Below, one piece after another: positions 6,096-12,887 of a DNA stretch of 12,967 nt. How positions within the stretch are numbered: position 1 is the first letter of the stretch; each line of letters starts with the position of its first letter. A program made the translations under genes and the position numbers. The DNA lies in NCBI GenBank assembly GCA_947089305.1, contig CAMUJQ010000025.1:1-12967 (forward strand), written 5' to 3'. The notes beneath the pieces were generated by a model. It was given only the letters and a program-made list of their open reading frames with translations. It did not search any database and was not told the origin of the DNA. Source of the stretch: an uncultured Clostridia bacterium (GTDB taxonomy: Bacteria > Bacillota > Clostridia > Christensenellales > UBA1242).

Positions 6096-6413
6096 TTAGC
6101 TTTTTTTAAACTTTAATAAATTTATAATAGTTTCTTTTCCATCATTAGATAGGTTTGTGAGCATATCAATGAGTTCTTTGTCATCTTTGCTAAAATGATC
6201 ACCAAAATAAAAAAATTCTTGAAGTGTAATTCCAATTATATCGCAAAAATCTAAAAGTGTTTTTACTTTTAATTCAACTGTTTTGTTTTCAATGGTTTTC
6301 ATAAATTGGGGATTGTAACCAAGTTTTAAGCTTGTTTCACGTAAAGATAATTTTGCTTTAGTTCTAAAATAACCAATTCTTTGAATTATTTCATCATAAG
6401 TAATCTTGCTCAT
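6096..6413 (-). CDS. XRE-family helix-turn-helix transcriptional regulator
   Basis: This 105-residue protein has an N-terminal Cro/C1-type helix-turn-helix at about residues 8-65: IGYFRTKAKLSLRETSLKLG, then the recognition helix around NPQFMKTIENK, then TLLDFCDIIGITLQEFFYF, the usual closing helix. The C-terminal 35 residues are a helical, charged tail that may form dimers. GAGG (6422-6419) lies 5 nt before the ATG. It is the first gene of a tight operon with the SLOG-like gene (1-nt gap) and probably represses its own operon. A large imperfect inverted repeat at 6464-6526, just beyond the predicted promoter, is a candidate operator. Confidence 0.88.
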   Translation of the reverse strand: MSKITYDEIIQRIGYFRTKAKLSLRETSLKLGYNPQFMKTIENKTVELKVKTLLDFCDIIGITLQEFFYFGDHFSKDDKELIDMLTNLSNDGKETIINLLKFKKS

Positions 6414-6438
6414 ACCAACCTCATATTTTAATAATATA

Positions 6439-6447
6439 ATTTTATCA
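6439..6447 (-). promoter_or_regulatory. Possible extended -10 promoter of the XRE-SLOG operon
   Basis: On the minus strand TG-A-TAAAAT (6447-6439) is an extended -10 box. No good -35 lies at the usual distance, which extended -10 promoters tolerate. Transcription would start near 6432, about 19 nt before the ATG and upstream of the GAGG ribosome site. Confidence 0.45.
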
Positions 6448-6463
6448 TAGTTTTTTTATAGAG

Positions 6464-6526
6464 ATGATTTAGCGGTTGCACTAAATTTTACTTTTTTGAT
6501 AGTATTTGGTGCAGTGTTTAAATCAT
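6464..6526. repeat. Imperfect 23-nt inverted repeat upstream of the XRE gene
   Basis: The arms are 6464-6486 and 6504-6526 with a 17-nt loop. ATGATTTA pairs with TAAATCAT, then there is a 5-nt weak zone, then TGCAC pairs with GTGCA, a T-G wobble, and AAAT pairs with ATTT. It lies just beyond the predicted -10 of the XRE operon and could be an operator or a decayed element. Confidence 0.5.
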
Positions 6527-6529
6527 TAA

Positions 6530-6545
6530 TTAAATTTAAGCATTT
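6530..6545 (+). repeat. 16-bp direct repeat, left copy
   Basis: TTAAATTTAAGCATTT occurs here and again at 7946-7961, the second copy starting on the base right after the ATPase stop codon. The bases next to each copy differ. The pair brackets the ATPase gene and its promoter region. Confidence 0.6.
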
Positions 6546-6644
6546 TGTTTGCTTAATTATAGTAATACAAAAAGAATAAAAATAAAGTTAAAACAACAAA
6601 TGTTGTTCAGTTTTTTAGGTCCTTTCAAGCGTTTATAATATATT

Positions 6645-6691
6645 TTTTTTCACGCGCATGAAAAAACTTCTAAAAATTAAAAGTTTTTTCA
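6645..6691 (+). repeat. Two mutually exclusive hairpins sharing TGAAAAAA
   Basis: TTTTTTCA (6645-6652) can pair with TGAAAAAA (6659-6666) around CGCGCA. Alternatively TGAAAAAACTT (6659-6669) pairs perfectly over 11 bp with AAGTTTTTTCA (6681-6691). The second looks like a bidirectional terminator that shields the ATPase promoter. Competition between the two is possible if a transcript crosses the region. Confidence 0.5.
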
Positions 6692-6709
6692 ATGAAATGA
6701 AAAAAATGC

Positions 6710-6737
6710 TTGAAAAAAATTTTTTTTTGTATATAAT
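6710..6737 (+). promoter_or_regulatory. Promoter of the ATPase gene
   Basis: TTGAAA (6710-6715), a 16-bp spacer that is almost entirely A then T, and a perfect TATAAT (6732-6737). Transcription would start near 6744, at the ribosome site AGAGGTG (6744-6750), so the leader is about 11 nt. Confidence 0.7.
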
Positions 6738-6754
6738 TATAAAAGAGGTGAAAT

Positions 6755-7945
6755 ATGATAGAAAGAGAGCAATATTTAAAAACTTTAAGACTGTTTAAAA
6801 ATAAAAGCTTAATTAAAGTGATAACGGGTATAAGGCGTTCGGGAAAATCTACTTTAATGGAGCAATTTATTGAAGAGTTAAAAAGTGAAGGAATTAAGCA
6901 AAATCAAATAATTCACATAAATTTTGAAGATATTCAATTTGAACATCTTTTAAACTATAAAGCAATGTATAATTACATTTTAGAAAGATTAAATGAAAAT
7001 TCTTTTAATTATATTTTTTTAGATGAAGTTCAAAAAGTTAAAGATTTTCAAAAGGCTGTTGATAGTTTATATATTAAAAAGAATGTTGATGTATATGTAA
7101 CAGGTTCTAACTCAGATTTGCTATCAAGTGAACTTTCTAGCTTGTTAACAGGAAGATATATAGAAATTAAAATGTTGCCTTTATCATTTAAAGAATTTTG
7201 CCTTGGTGCAAATGAAAAAGAAGATAAAAAAGCATTATTTAATGATTATTTAAAATATGGAGCTTTTCCTTATGTTATGGAACTTCCAACAAATGATGCA
7301 AAAGATATTTATCTTGAAGGGTTATATAACACTATACTTAATGTTGACATTGCAAGACGATATAATAATGTTGATATAGGAGTAATGGAAAGTATATTAA
7401 AGTTTTTATATCATAATGTTGGTAGTTTAGTTTCATCAACAAATATAGCAAACACTTTATCCACTAATGGAAGAAAAACAAGTTATAACACAGTAGAAAA
7501 ATATATAGAATATTTAAAACAAAGCTTTTTAATTTATGAAGCTAATAGATACGATGTAAAAGGTAAACAACACTTAAAATCTTTATCTAAATATTATGCT
7601 GTTGATTTGGGGTTAAGAAACTTATTGCTTGCAAACAACTCTTATAATATAGGGCATGTTTTAGAAAATATAATTTATTTTGAATTATTAAGACGTGGCT
7701 ACAAAGTGCATGTAGGAAAATTGGAAAATAAAGAAGTAGATTTTGTTGCAATCAAAGGGGATGAAATAGAATATTTTCAAGTTTCAGCTTCTGTTTTAAA
7801 TGAAGAAACCTTTAATCGAGAAATTAGTTCTTTAAATGCAATAAAAGATAGTTATCCTAAAACATTAATCACTTTGGATGATTATTATTTAGGAAATGCA
7901 AATGGAATAAAAATAAAAAATGCAATAGATTTTCTTTTAAATTAG
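6755..7945 (+). CDS. AAA-family ATPase with DUF4143 C-terminal domain
   Basis: This 396-residue protein is a typical AAA_14/DUF4143 ATPase, a common but poorly understood family often found in several copies per genome. The N-terminal P-loop domain (1 to about 165) has Walker A GIRRSGKST at 25-33, Walker B YIFLDEVQ at 86-93 with acidic Asp90 and Glu91, and a sensor-like VTGSNS at 115-120. The middle is winged-helix-like (about 205-265). The C-terminal DUF4143 part has an EVDF...EYFQVS pattern at about 328-345, like a restriction-endonuclease-type core in which Asp and Glu are kept but the usual Lys is not evident. AGAGGTG precedes the ATG. It lies between 16-bp direct repeats, so it may be an acquired module. 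Its function is unknown; a toxin-antitoxin or defence link is speculation. Confidence 0.92.
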   Translation: MIEREQYLKTLRLFKNKSLIKVITGIRRSGKSTLMEQFIEELKSEGIKQNQIIHINFEDIQFEHLLNYKAMYNYILERLNENSFNYIFLDEVQKVKDFQKAVDSLYIKKNVDVYVTGSNSDLLSSELSSLLTGRYIEIKMLPLSFKEFCLGANEKEDKKALFNDYLKYGAFPYVMELPTNDAKDIYLEGLYNTILNVDIARRYNNVDIGVMESILKFLYHNVGSLVSSTNIANTLSTNGRKTSYNTVEKYIEYLKQSFLIYEANRYDVKGKQHLKSLSKYYAVDLGLRNLLLANNSYNIGHVLENIIYFELLRRGYKVHVGKLENKEVDFVAIKGDEIEYFQVSASVLNEETFNREISSLNAIKDSYPKTLITLDDYYLGNANGIKIKNAIDFLLN

Positions 7946-7961
7946 TTAAATTTAAGCATTT
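7946..7961 (+). repeat. 16-bp direct repeat, right copy
   Basis: This exact copy of TTAAATTTAAGCATTT (also 6530-6545) starts immediately after the TAG stop of the ATPase. The two copies are 1,416 bp apart, start to start. Confidence 0.6.
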
Positions 7962-7963
7962 CC

Positions 7964-8010
7964 GCGTATAGGATTACGCAAAAATATGTTTTGGCGCTCT
8001 GAGGCGCAAA
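7964..8010. other. Two small GC-rich hairpins between the ATPase gene and gyrB
   Basis: GCGTA (7964-7968) pairs with TACGC (7975-7979). TTTG-CGC (7990-7997, one bulged G) pairs with GCGCAAA (8004-8010) around TCTGAG. Neither has a T tract. The GC-rich patches stand out from the AT-rich surroundings and could be part of a structured RNA tail or small RNA; no function is shown. Confidence 0.4.
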
Positions 8011-8014
8011 TAAC

Positions 8015-8090
8015 GGCGAAATTTAGCGTTTACACCTAAAAAAGTTCAAAAAAATGGGTTTAAACAATTGCTAAAATTCGCCTTTTGTTG
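8015..8090 (+). terminator. Large stem-loop with T-rich tail, overlapping the gyrB promoter
   Basis: GGCGAAATTTAGC (8015-8027) pairs with GCTAAAATTCGCC (8070-8082) with one mismatch. GTTTACACC (8028-8036) pairs with GGTTTAAAC (8057-8065) with one mismatch, leaving a 4-nt bulge on the right. The tail CCTTTTGTTG follows. It can serve as terminator for the ATPase transcript. Its right arm overlaps the -35 and spacer of the gyrB promoter, so it may also act as an operator or extrude as a cruciform. Confidence 0.55.
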
Positions 8091-8096
8091 TATAAT
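8068..8096 (+). promoter_or_regulatory. Promoter of the gyrBA operon
   Basis: TTGCTA (8068-8073), a 17-bp spacer and a perfect TATAAT (8091-8096). Transcription would start near 8103, giving a leader of about 24 nt with AAAAGGGG as the ribosome site. The -35 and the spacer lie in the right arm of a large inverted repeat. Confidence 0.7.
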
Positions 8097-8126
8097 TTAA
8101 ATGTAATAAATTAAAAGGGGCATTAA

Positions 8127-10073
8127 ATGGCAAAAAAGGTTGAAAATGTTGAATTAGAAGAAGAAAGTTTAAGAAAAACTAATAAATATGATGAGTCTGA
8201 TATTCAGGTTTTAGAAGGGCTTGAACCTGTTAGAAAACGTCCTGGTATGTATATTGGTTCAACTGATGAACGCGGTTTACATCATCTTATTGTTGAAATT
8301 GTTGATAACTCAGTTGATGAGGCGCTTGCAGGGCATTGTGACAAAATTATGGTTGACATTAATAGAGACGGAAGTGTTTCTGTTTTAGATAATGGTCGTG
8401 GTATCCCAACAGGTATGCATAAAACTGAAAAGAAAAGCGCAGTTGAAGTTGTTTTAACAAAACTTCATGCTGGCGGTAAATTTGGTAACGGCGGATATAA
8501 AGTATCTGGCGGTCTTCATGGTGTTGGTTTAAGTGTTGTTAATGCACTTAGTGAATGGCTTGAAGTTGAAGTTTTCCAAAACGGAAAACAATTTAAGCAA
8601 ATTTATAATCGTGGTATTCCACAACGCCCACTTGCTGAAGTTGGAACAACAGATAGGCGCGGAACAAAAATAACCTTTATGCCAGACTCTGATATTTTTG
8701 AAACAACTAACTTTAATTATGAAACTTTAAAAAATCGTTTTAAAGAAATTGCTTTTTTAAATAAAGGTTTAACAATTGAACTTGCAGATAGCCGTCCTGG
8801 GCAAGAAAAAAGAGATAGCTTTTGCTATAAGGGTGGTATTGTTGAATTTGTTGATTATCGCAACAAAAATAAGACTAAAATTTTCCCAGAAGCAATTTAT
8901 ATTAGAAAAATAAGTAAAACAAGTGAAGTTGAAGTTGCCTTCCAATATAATGATAGCTATGTTGAAATAATTAATGCATATGCAAACAATATTAACACTG
9001 AAGAAGGTGGAACTCACTTAGTTGGCTTTAAAAATGCTTTAACAAAAGTTATTAATGACACGGGCTTGAAATTAAAATTAATTAAAGAAAATGAAAAACT
9101 TTCAGGCGATGATGTTAGAGAAGGTATTGTTGCAATAGTTAGTGTTAAACTTACAAATCCTCAGTTTGAAGGACAAACTAAAACAAAACTTGGCAACTCT
9201 GAAATGCGTCCTCTTGTTGAAAAAGCTGTTACTGAAGAATTTTCAACTTACTTAGAAGAACATCCAAAAGAAGCAAGAGATTTAATTACAAAATGTATTA
9301 CAGCTCAACGTGCTAGAGACGCAGCTAGAAATGCAAAAGAGTTAACTCGTCGTAAATCTGTGTTAGAAAGCACAACGCTTCCTGGAAAACTTGCAGATTG
9401 TACTGAAAAAGACCCTAAGTTCTGTGAAATATTTATTGTTGAGGGAGACTCAGCTGGCGGAACTGCAAAACAAGGTAGAGATAGAAGATTCCAAGCTATT
9501 TTGCCTCTTCGCGGTAAAATTTTAAACGTTGAAAAAGCAAGATTAGATAGAGTTTTAGAAAATGCTGAAATTAAAGCAATGATTACTGCTTTTGGTTGTG
9601 GAATAAATAAAGATTTTGATGCAAGCAAACTTAGATACGATAAAATTATTTGTATGACTGATGCCGATGTAGACGGAAGTCATATCAGAATTTTACTTTT
9701 AACATTCTTTTATCGTTTTATGCGCCCACTTGTTGAAGAAGGCCATGTTTACATTGCTCAACCTCCACTTTATAAAATTTCAAAAGGTAAACAAGTTATA
9801 TATGCTTATAGTGACAAAGAACTTGAAAAAACGCTAGAAAAATTGGGCAAAAAGGGAACTGAAGTTCAACGCTATAAAGGTTTAGGAGAGATGAGTCATC
9901 ATCAACTTTGGGAAACAACTATGAGCCCAGAAAACAGAATTTTAAAGCAAGTTAATGTTGATGATGCTTATGAATGTGATAGAATATTTAATTTACTAAT
10001 GGGTGAAGACCCAAGTTTAAGACGTGAGTTTATCGAACAAAACGCTGGCTTAGTAAAGGAATTAGATGTTTAA
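8127..10073 (+). CDS. gyrB: DNA gyrase subunit B
   Basis: This is the ATPase subunit of DNA gyrase (A2B2), which introduces negative supercoils using ATP. It is full length at 648 residues and has the domain order GHKL ATPase, transducer, TOPRIM, C-terminal tail. Visible are GMYIGST at 40-45, EIVDNS with catalytic Glu57 and Mg-binding Asn61, DNGRGIP with Asp88, the ATP lid GGLHGVGLSVVNALS, and QTKTKLGN in the transducer. TOPRIM has EGDSAGG with Glu439 and DADVDG with Asp512, Asp514 and Asp516. The tail has RYKGLGEM. AAAAGGGG (8113-8120) lies 6 nt before the ATG. The 26-nt gap to gyrA indicates an operon. ParE is a possible confusion, but the partner is a clear GyrA. Confidence 0.97.
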   Translation: MAKKVENVELEEESLRKTNKYDESDIQVLEGLEPVRKRPGMYIGSTDERGLHHLIVEIVDNSVDEALAGHCDKIMVDINRDGSVSVLDNGRGIPTGMHKTEKKSAVEVVLTKLHAGGKFGNGGYKVSGGLHGVGLSVVNALSEWLEVEVFQNGKQFKQIYNRGIPQRPLAEVGTTDRRGTKITFMPDSDIFETTNFNYETLKNRFKEIAFLNKGLTIELADSRPGQEKRDSFCYKGGIVEFVDYRNKNKTKIFPEAIYIRKISKTSEVEVAFQYNDSYVEIINAYANNINTEEGGTHLVGFKNALTKVINDTGLKLKLIKENEKLSGDDVREGIVAIVSVKLTNPQFEGQTKTKLGNSEMRPLVEKAVTEEFSTYLEEHPKEARDLITKCITAQRARDAARNAKELTRRKSVLESTTLPGKLADCTEKDPKFCEIFIVEGDSAGGTAKQGRDRRFQAILPLRGKILNVEKARLDRVLENAEIKAMITAFGCGINKDFDASKLRYDKIICMTDADVDGSHIRILLLTFFYRFMRPLVEEGHVYIAQPPLYKISKGKQVIYAYSDKELEKTLEKLGKKGTEVQRYKGLGEMSHHQLWETTMSPENRILKQVNVDDAYECDRIFNLLMGEDPSLRREFIEQNAGLVKELDV

Positions 10074-10099
10074 TTAACATCTTAAAAGGAAATAGATAG

Positions 10100-12574
10100 A
10101 TGAAAAAACGAGATTTAAGCGAAGAATTAGAAGCCATTGTAGACAATACAAAGGTTATTAAAATTGACGCTACAGAAGAAATTAAACATAGTTTTATTGC
10201 CTATGCTATGGCAGTTAATGTAAGCCGTGCTATTCCAGATGTTCGAGATGGTCTTAAGCCCGTTCATCGCCGTATATTATATGCAATGAACGAACTTGGT
10301 TTAACAAACGATAAACCATATAGAAAAAGTGCTCGTATTGTTGGTGACGTTTTAGGTAAGTATCACCCTCATGGAGACAGTGCAGTTTACGAAGCTTTAG
10401 TTAGACTAGCGCAAGATTTCTCAATAAGATACACTCTTGTTGAAGGCCAAGGTAACTTTGGTTCAGTAGACGGAGATCCACCAGCTGCTCAACGTTATAC
10501 TGAAGCTAGATTATCAAAAATCGCTAATGAAATGTTAAGAGAAATTGATAAAAATACAGTTAATTTTGTGCCAAACTTTGATGACACTCTTCAACAACCA
10601 ACTGTGTTGCCTTCAAGATTTCCAAATCTTTTGGTTAACGGGTCGGATGGTATTGCCGTTGGTATGGCAACAAATATTCCTCCTCATAACCTTAAAGAAG
10701 TTTGCGACGGAGCTATTGCTTTAATTAATAATCCTGAAATTACAATAGACGAACTTATGCGCATTATTCCAGCGCCAGATTATCCAACAGGTGGCATTAT
10801 CATTGGTCGTGCAAATGTTATGCAGGCTTATAAAACAGGTCGCGGGGGAATTACTGTTAGAGCTAAAACTGAAATTGTTGAACCTGAAAACGGCGGCAAA
10901 GCAAAAATTGTTGTAACTGAGCTTCCTTATCAAGTTAACAAAGCACGTTTAATTGAGCAAATTGCAACTCTTGTTAAAGAAAAACGTGTTGATGGCATTT
11001 CTGATATTAAAGAAGAAAGTGACCGTTTTGGTATGCGCATTGTTATAGATGTTAAAAAAGATGCTAATGCGCAAGTTGTGCTAAACACATTATATAAACA
11101 TAGTCAATTACAAGTTGGCAGTGGTATAATTTTCCTTGCATTGGTTGATGGACAACCTAAAGTATTGAATTTGAAAGAAATGCTTTATCATTATGTTGAG
11201 CATCAAAAACAAGTTATTATTAGAAGAACAAAATATGATCTTGAAAAAGCTGAAGAAAGAAAGCACATTATTGAAGGATTAGTTAAAGCTCTTGCTAATA
11301 TAGACGAAGTTATAAAGATTATTAAGAAAAGCTCAGATAGACAAGATGCAAGTGCAAAACTTATTGATAAGTTCTTGCTTAGCGACAAACAAGCAGCTGC
11401 AATTCTTGATATGAGATTACAAAGATTAACAAGTTTAGAAGTTGAAAAACTTAAAAATGAACTTAAAGAATTGGAAGCTTTAGTTGCAGAATTAAAATCT
11501 ATACTTGCTAGCAAACAAAAAATTAATGAAATTATTATTAAAGAGTTAACTGAAGTTAAAGAGCAATATGGAGATGATAGAAGAACAGAAATTTCTATGG
11601 ACTTTGAAGACCTAGATTTAGCCGCTTTAACTGAAAAACAAGATGTTGTTGTAAGCGTAACTCACTATGGTTACATTAAACGTATTCCAGTTAAAGAATA
11701 TGAAAGTCAACACCGTGGAGGAAAGGGAGTTACAGCTCACAAACCTAAAGAAGAAGATTTTGTTGAGCAAATGTTTATTTCTAACACTCACGAAAAAATT
11801 CTATTCTTTACTAACTTTGGAAAAGTTTATTCACTTATGGGTTATGAAATTCCAGAATATGAACGCACAAGTCGTGGTCGTGCAATAATCAACTTGTTGC
11901 CTCTTGCAGATGGAGAAAAAGTTGAAAGTGCTCTTCCTCTTCCAGATGGAAGTAAAGGCTACATTGTTATGGCTACAACTCAAGGTTTAATTAAAAAGAC
12001 AAGTGTGGATGAATTTAGCCGTATTAATAGAAATGGTAAAATTGCAATTAAACTTGTTGAAGGAGATAGACTACTTAATGCAGAATTAAGTAATGGTTAT
12101 GATGAAATTATTATCGCAAGTCATGAAGGCAAATGTATTAAGTTTAGCGAAGAAGATGTTCGCCCAATGGGTAGAGCTAGTCAAGGTGTTAAATCTATGA
12201 AGATTAATAAAGGCGATTATGCTGTTGATATGTGTGTAATTAAGCCTAAACATCATATTTTAACAATTGCAGAAAACGGCTATGGTAAACGCAGTGAGCC
12301 AGAAGAATATAGATTACAATCTCGTTCTGGTAAAGGTATTAAAGCTGGTGTGTTTAATGAAAAAACCGGCAAGCTTTGTGCCCTTAAACAAGTTGCTGAA
12401 AATCAAGATGTTATGCTTATTGCTAATAACGGAACAATTATTAGAATTCGTGCAAAAGATATTTCACTTATCGGCCGCAACACTCAAGGCGTTAGAGTTA
12501 TGAGATTCAAGGTTGACGGAGCGCATGTAGCAACTGTTGCTATCGCAGAAAGTAGCGATACAATTGAAGAATAG
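10100..12574 (+). CDS. gyrA: DNA gyrase subunit A
   Basis: This is the DNA cleavage and wrapping subunit of gyrase. It is full length at 824 residues. The winged-helix domain contains HPHGDSAVYE at 89-98 and catalytic Tyr133 in AAQRYTEARL (E. coli Tyr122). The quinolone pocket positions are Ser94 and Glu98 (E. coli Ser83 and Asp87), the usual sensitive-type pair. The coiled-coil gate lies at about 365-480 and is followed by a six-bladed beta-pinwheel. The GyrA box QHRGGKG at 537-543 is the wrapping motif that separates GyrA from ParC; its second residue is His rather than the Arg of E. coli. The acidic C-terminal tail is short. AAAAGGA (10084-10090) lies 9 nt before the ATG. Confidence 0.97.
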   Translation: MKKRDLSEELEAIVDNTKVIKIDATEEIKHSFIAYAMAVNVSRAIPDVRDGLKPVHRRILYAMNELGLTNDKPYRKSARIVGDVLGKYHPHGDSAVYEALVRLAQDFSIRYTLVEGQGNFGSVDGDPPAAQRYTEARLSKIANEMLREIDKNTVNFVPNFDDTLQQPTVLPSRFPNLLVNGSDGIAVGMATNIPPHNLKEVCDGAIALINNPEITIDELMRIIPAPDYPTGGIIIGRANVMQAYKTGRGGITVRAKTEIVEPENGGKAKIVVTELPYQVNKARLIEQIATLVKEKRVDGISDIKEESDRFGMRIVIDVKKDANAQVVLNTLYKHSQLQVGSGIIFLALVDGQPKVLNLKEMLYHYVEHQKQVIIRRTKYDLEKAEERKHIIEGLVKALANIDEVIKIIKKSSDRQDASAKLIDKFLLSDKQAAAILDMRLQRLTSLEVEKLKNELKELEALVAELKSILASKQKINEIIIKELTEVKEQYGDDRRTEISMDFEDLDLAALTEKQDVVVSVTHYGYIKRIPVKEYESQHRGGKGVTAHKPKEEDFVEQMFISNTHEKILFFTNFGKVYSLMGYEIPEYERTSRGRAIINLLPLADGEKVESALPLPDGSKGYIVMATTQGLIKKTSVDEFSRINRNGKIAIKLVEGDRLLNAELSNGYDEIIIASHEGKCIKFSEEDVRPMGRASQGVKSMKINKGDYAVDMCVIKPKHHILTIAENGYGKRSEPEEYRLQSRSGKGIKAGVFNEKTGKLCALKQVAENQDVMLIANNGTIIRIRAKDISLIGRNTQGVRVMRFKVDGAHVATVAIAESSDTIEE

Positions 12575-12582
12575 TTAAATAT

Positions 12583-12610
12583 AAAAAAACTAGCGACTGC
12601 TAGTTTTTTT
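12583..12610. terminator. Bidirectional terminator of gyrBA and the XRE gene
   Basis: AAAAAAACTAGC (12583-12594) pairs perfectly with GCTAGTTTTTTT (12599-12610) around GACT. The A-run on the left and the T-run on the right allow termination in both directions: gyrA from the left, the minus-strand regulator (stop at 12614-12612) from the right. Confidence 0.92.
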
Positions 12611-12611
12611 G

Positions 12612-12827
12612 TTAATAAAAGTCAACTAAACCTAAAATATAATCAGTTGAAACTTCATAAAGTTTTGCAAGTGCTATAATCATATCGGGTTTTGAGTCAA
12701 GTTTACCTAGTTCATATTTTGAATAATTAGATCTATCAATTTTTAAATAATCTGCAACAAAGCTTTGAGTGTATTCATTGCTTTCGCGTAATGCTTTAAT
12801 TCTTTGACAATAAACTTTTACTTCCAT
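12612..12827 (-). CDS. Small XRE-family helix-turn-helix regulator
   Basis: This 71-residue protein is essentially one Cro/C1-type DNA-binding domain: RIKALRESNEYTQSFVADYL forms helices 1-2, KIDRSNYSKYELGKLDS holds the recognition helix and turn, and IIALAKLYEVSTDYILGL is the family's closing segment. It has no effector domain, so it acts alone as a Cro-like repressor or needs a partner. No Shine-Dalgarno is visible upstream of the ATG; CACAAT (12842-12837) would be a -10 placing the transcript start only a few bases from the ATG, so a near-leaderless mRNA is possible. A truncated gene of similar type lies directly upstream on the same strand, and a repeated 10-bp element lies between them. 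Confidence 0.88.
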   Translation of the reverse strand: MEVKVYCQRIKALRESNEYTQSFVADYLKIDRSNYSKYELGKLDSKPDMIIALAKLYEVSTDYILGLVDFY

Positions 12828-12846
12828 AATATAAATATTGTGCCAT

Positions 12847-12887
12847 ATTTACCCTAACCAATTTGCAACAAGGTAAAATTTACCCTA
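12847..12887. repeat. Repeated ATTTACCCTA element, candidate operator
   Basis: ATTTACCCTA occurs at 12847-12856 and 12878-12887, 31 bp apart, close to three helical turns. The second copy is part of a palindrome, GGTAAA-A-TTTACC (12872-12884). Both lie just upstream of the small XRE gene, the second touching the stop codon of the truncated upstream gene. This is a typical place for autoregulation by an XRE protein; binding is inferred. Confidence 0.5.

Larger units (their letters stand above)
6414..6754. other. 341-bp gene-free spacer rich in hairpins
   Basis: This stretch separates the divergent XRE operon and the ATPase gene. I see no coding sequence. It holds, in order, a likely promoter for the XRE operon (6439-6447), an imperfect inverted repeat (6464-6526), the left copy of a 16-bp direct repeat (6530-6545), a small hairpin TTAAGCA/TGCTTAA (6536-6556), a hairpin AACAAC/GTTGTT followed by six T after a CAG gap (6592-6616), two overlapping TGAAAAAA hairpins (6645-6691) and the ATPase promoter (6710-6737). 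Confidence 0.7.

Noticed and set aside
7457..7465. TTATCCACT, one mismatch from a DnaA box, near gyrB
   Set aside because: It is a single copy inside the ATPase coding region. No cluster of boxes or dnaA is present, so there is no support for an origin.
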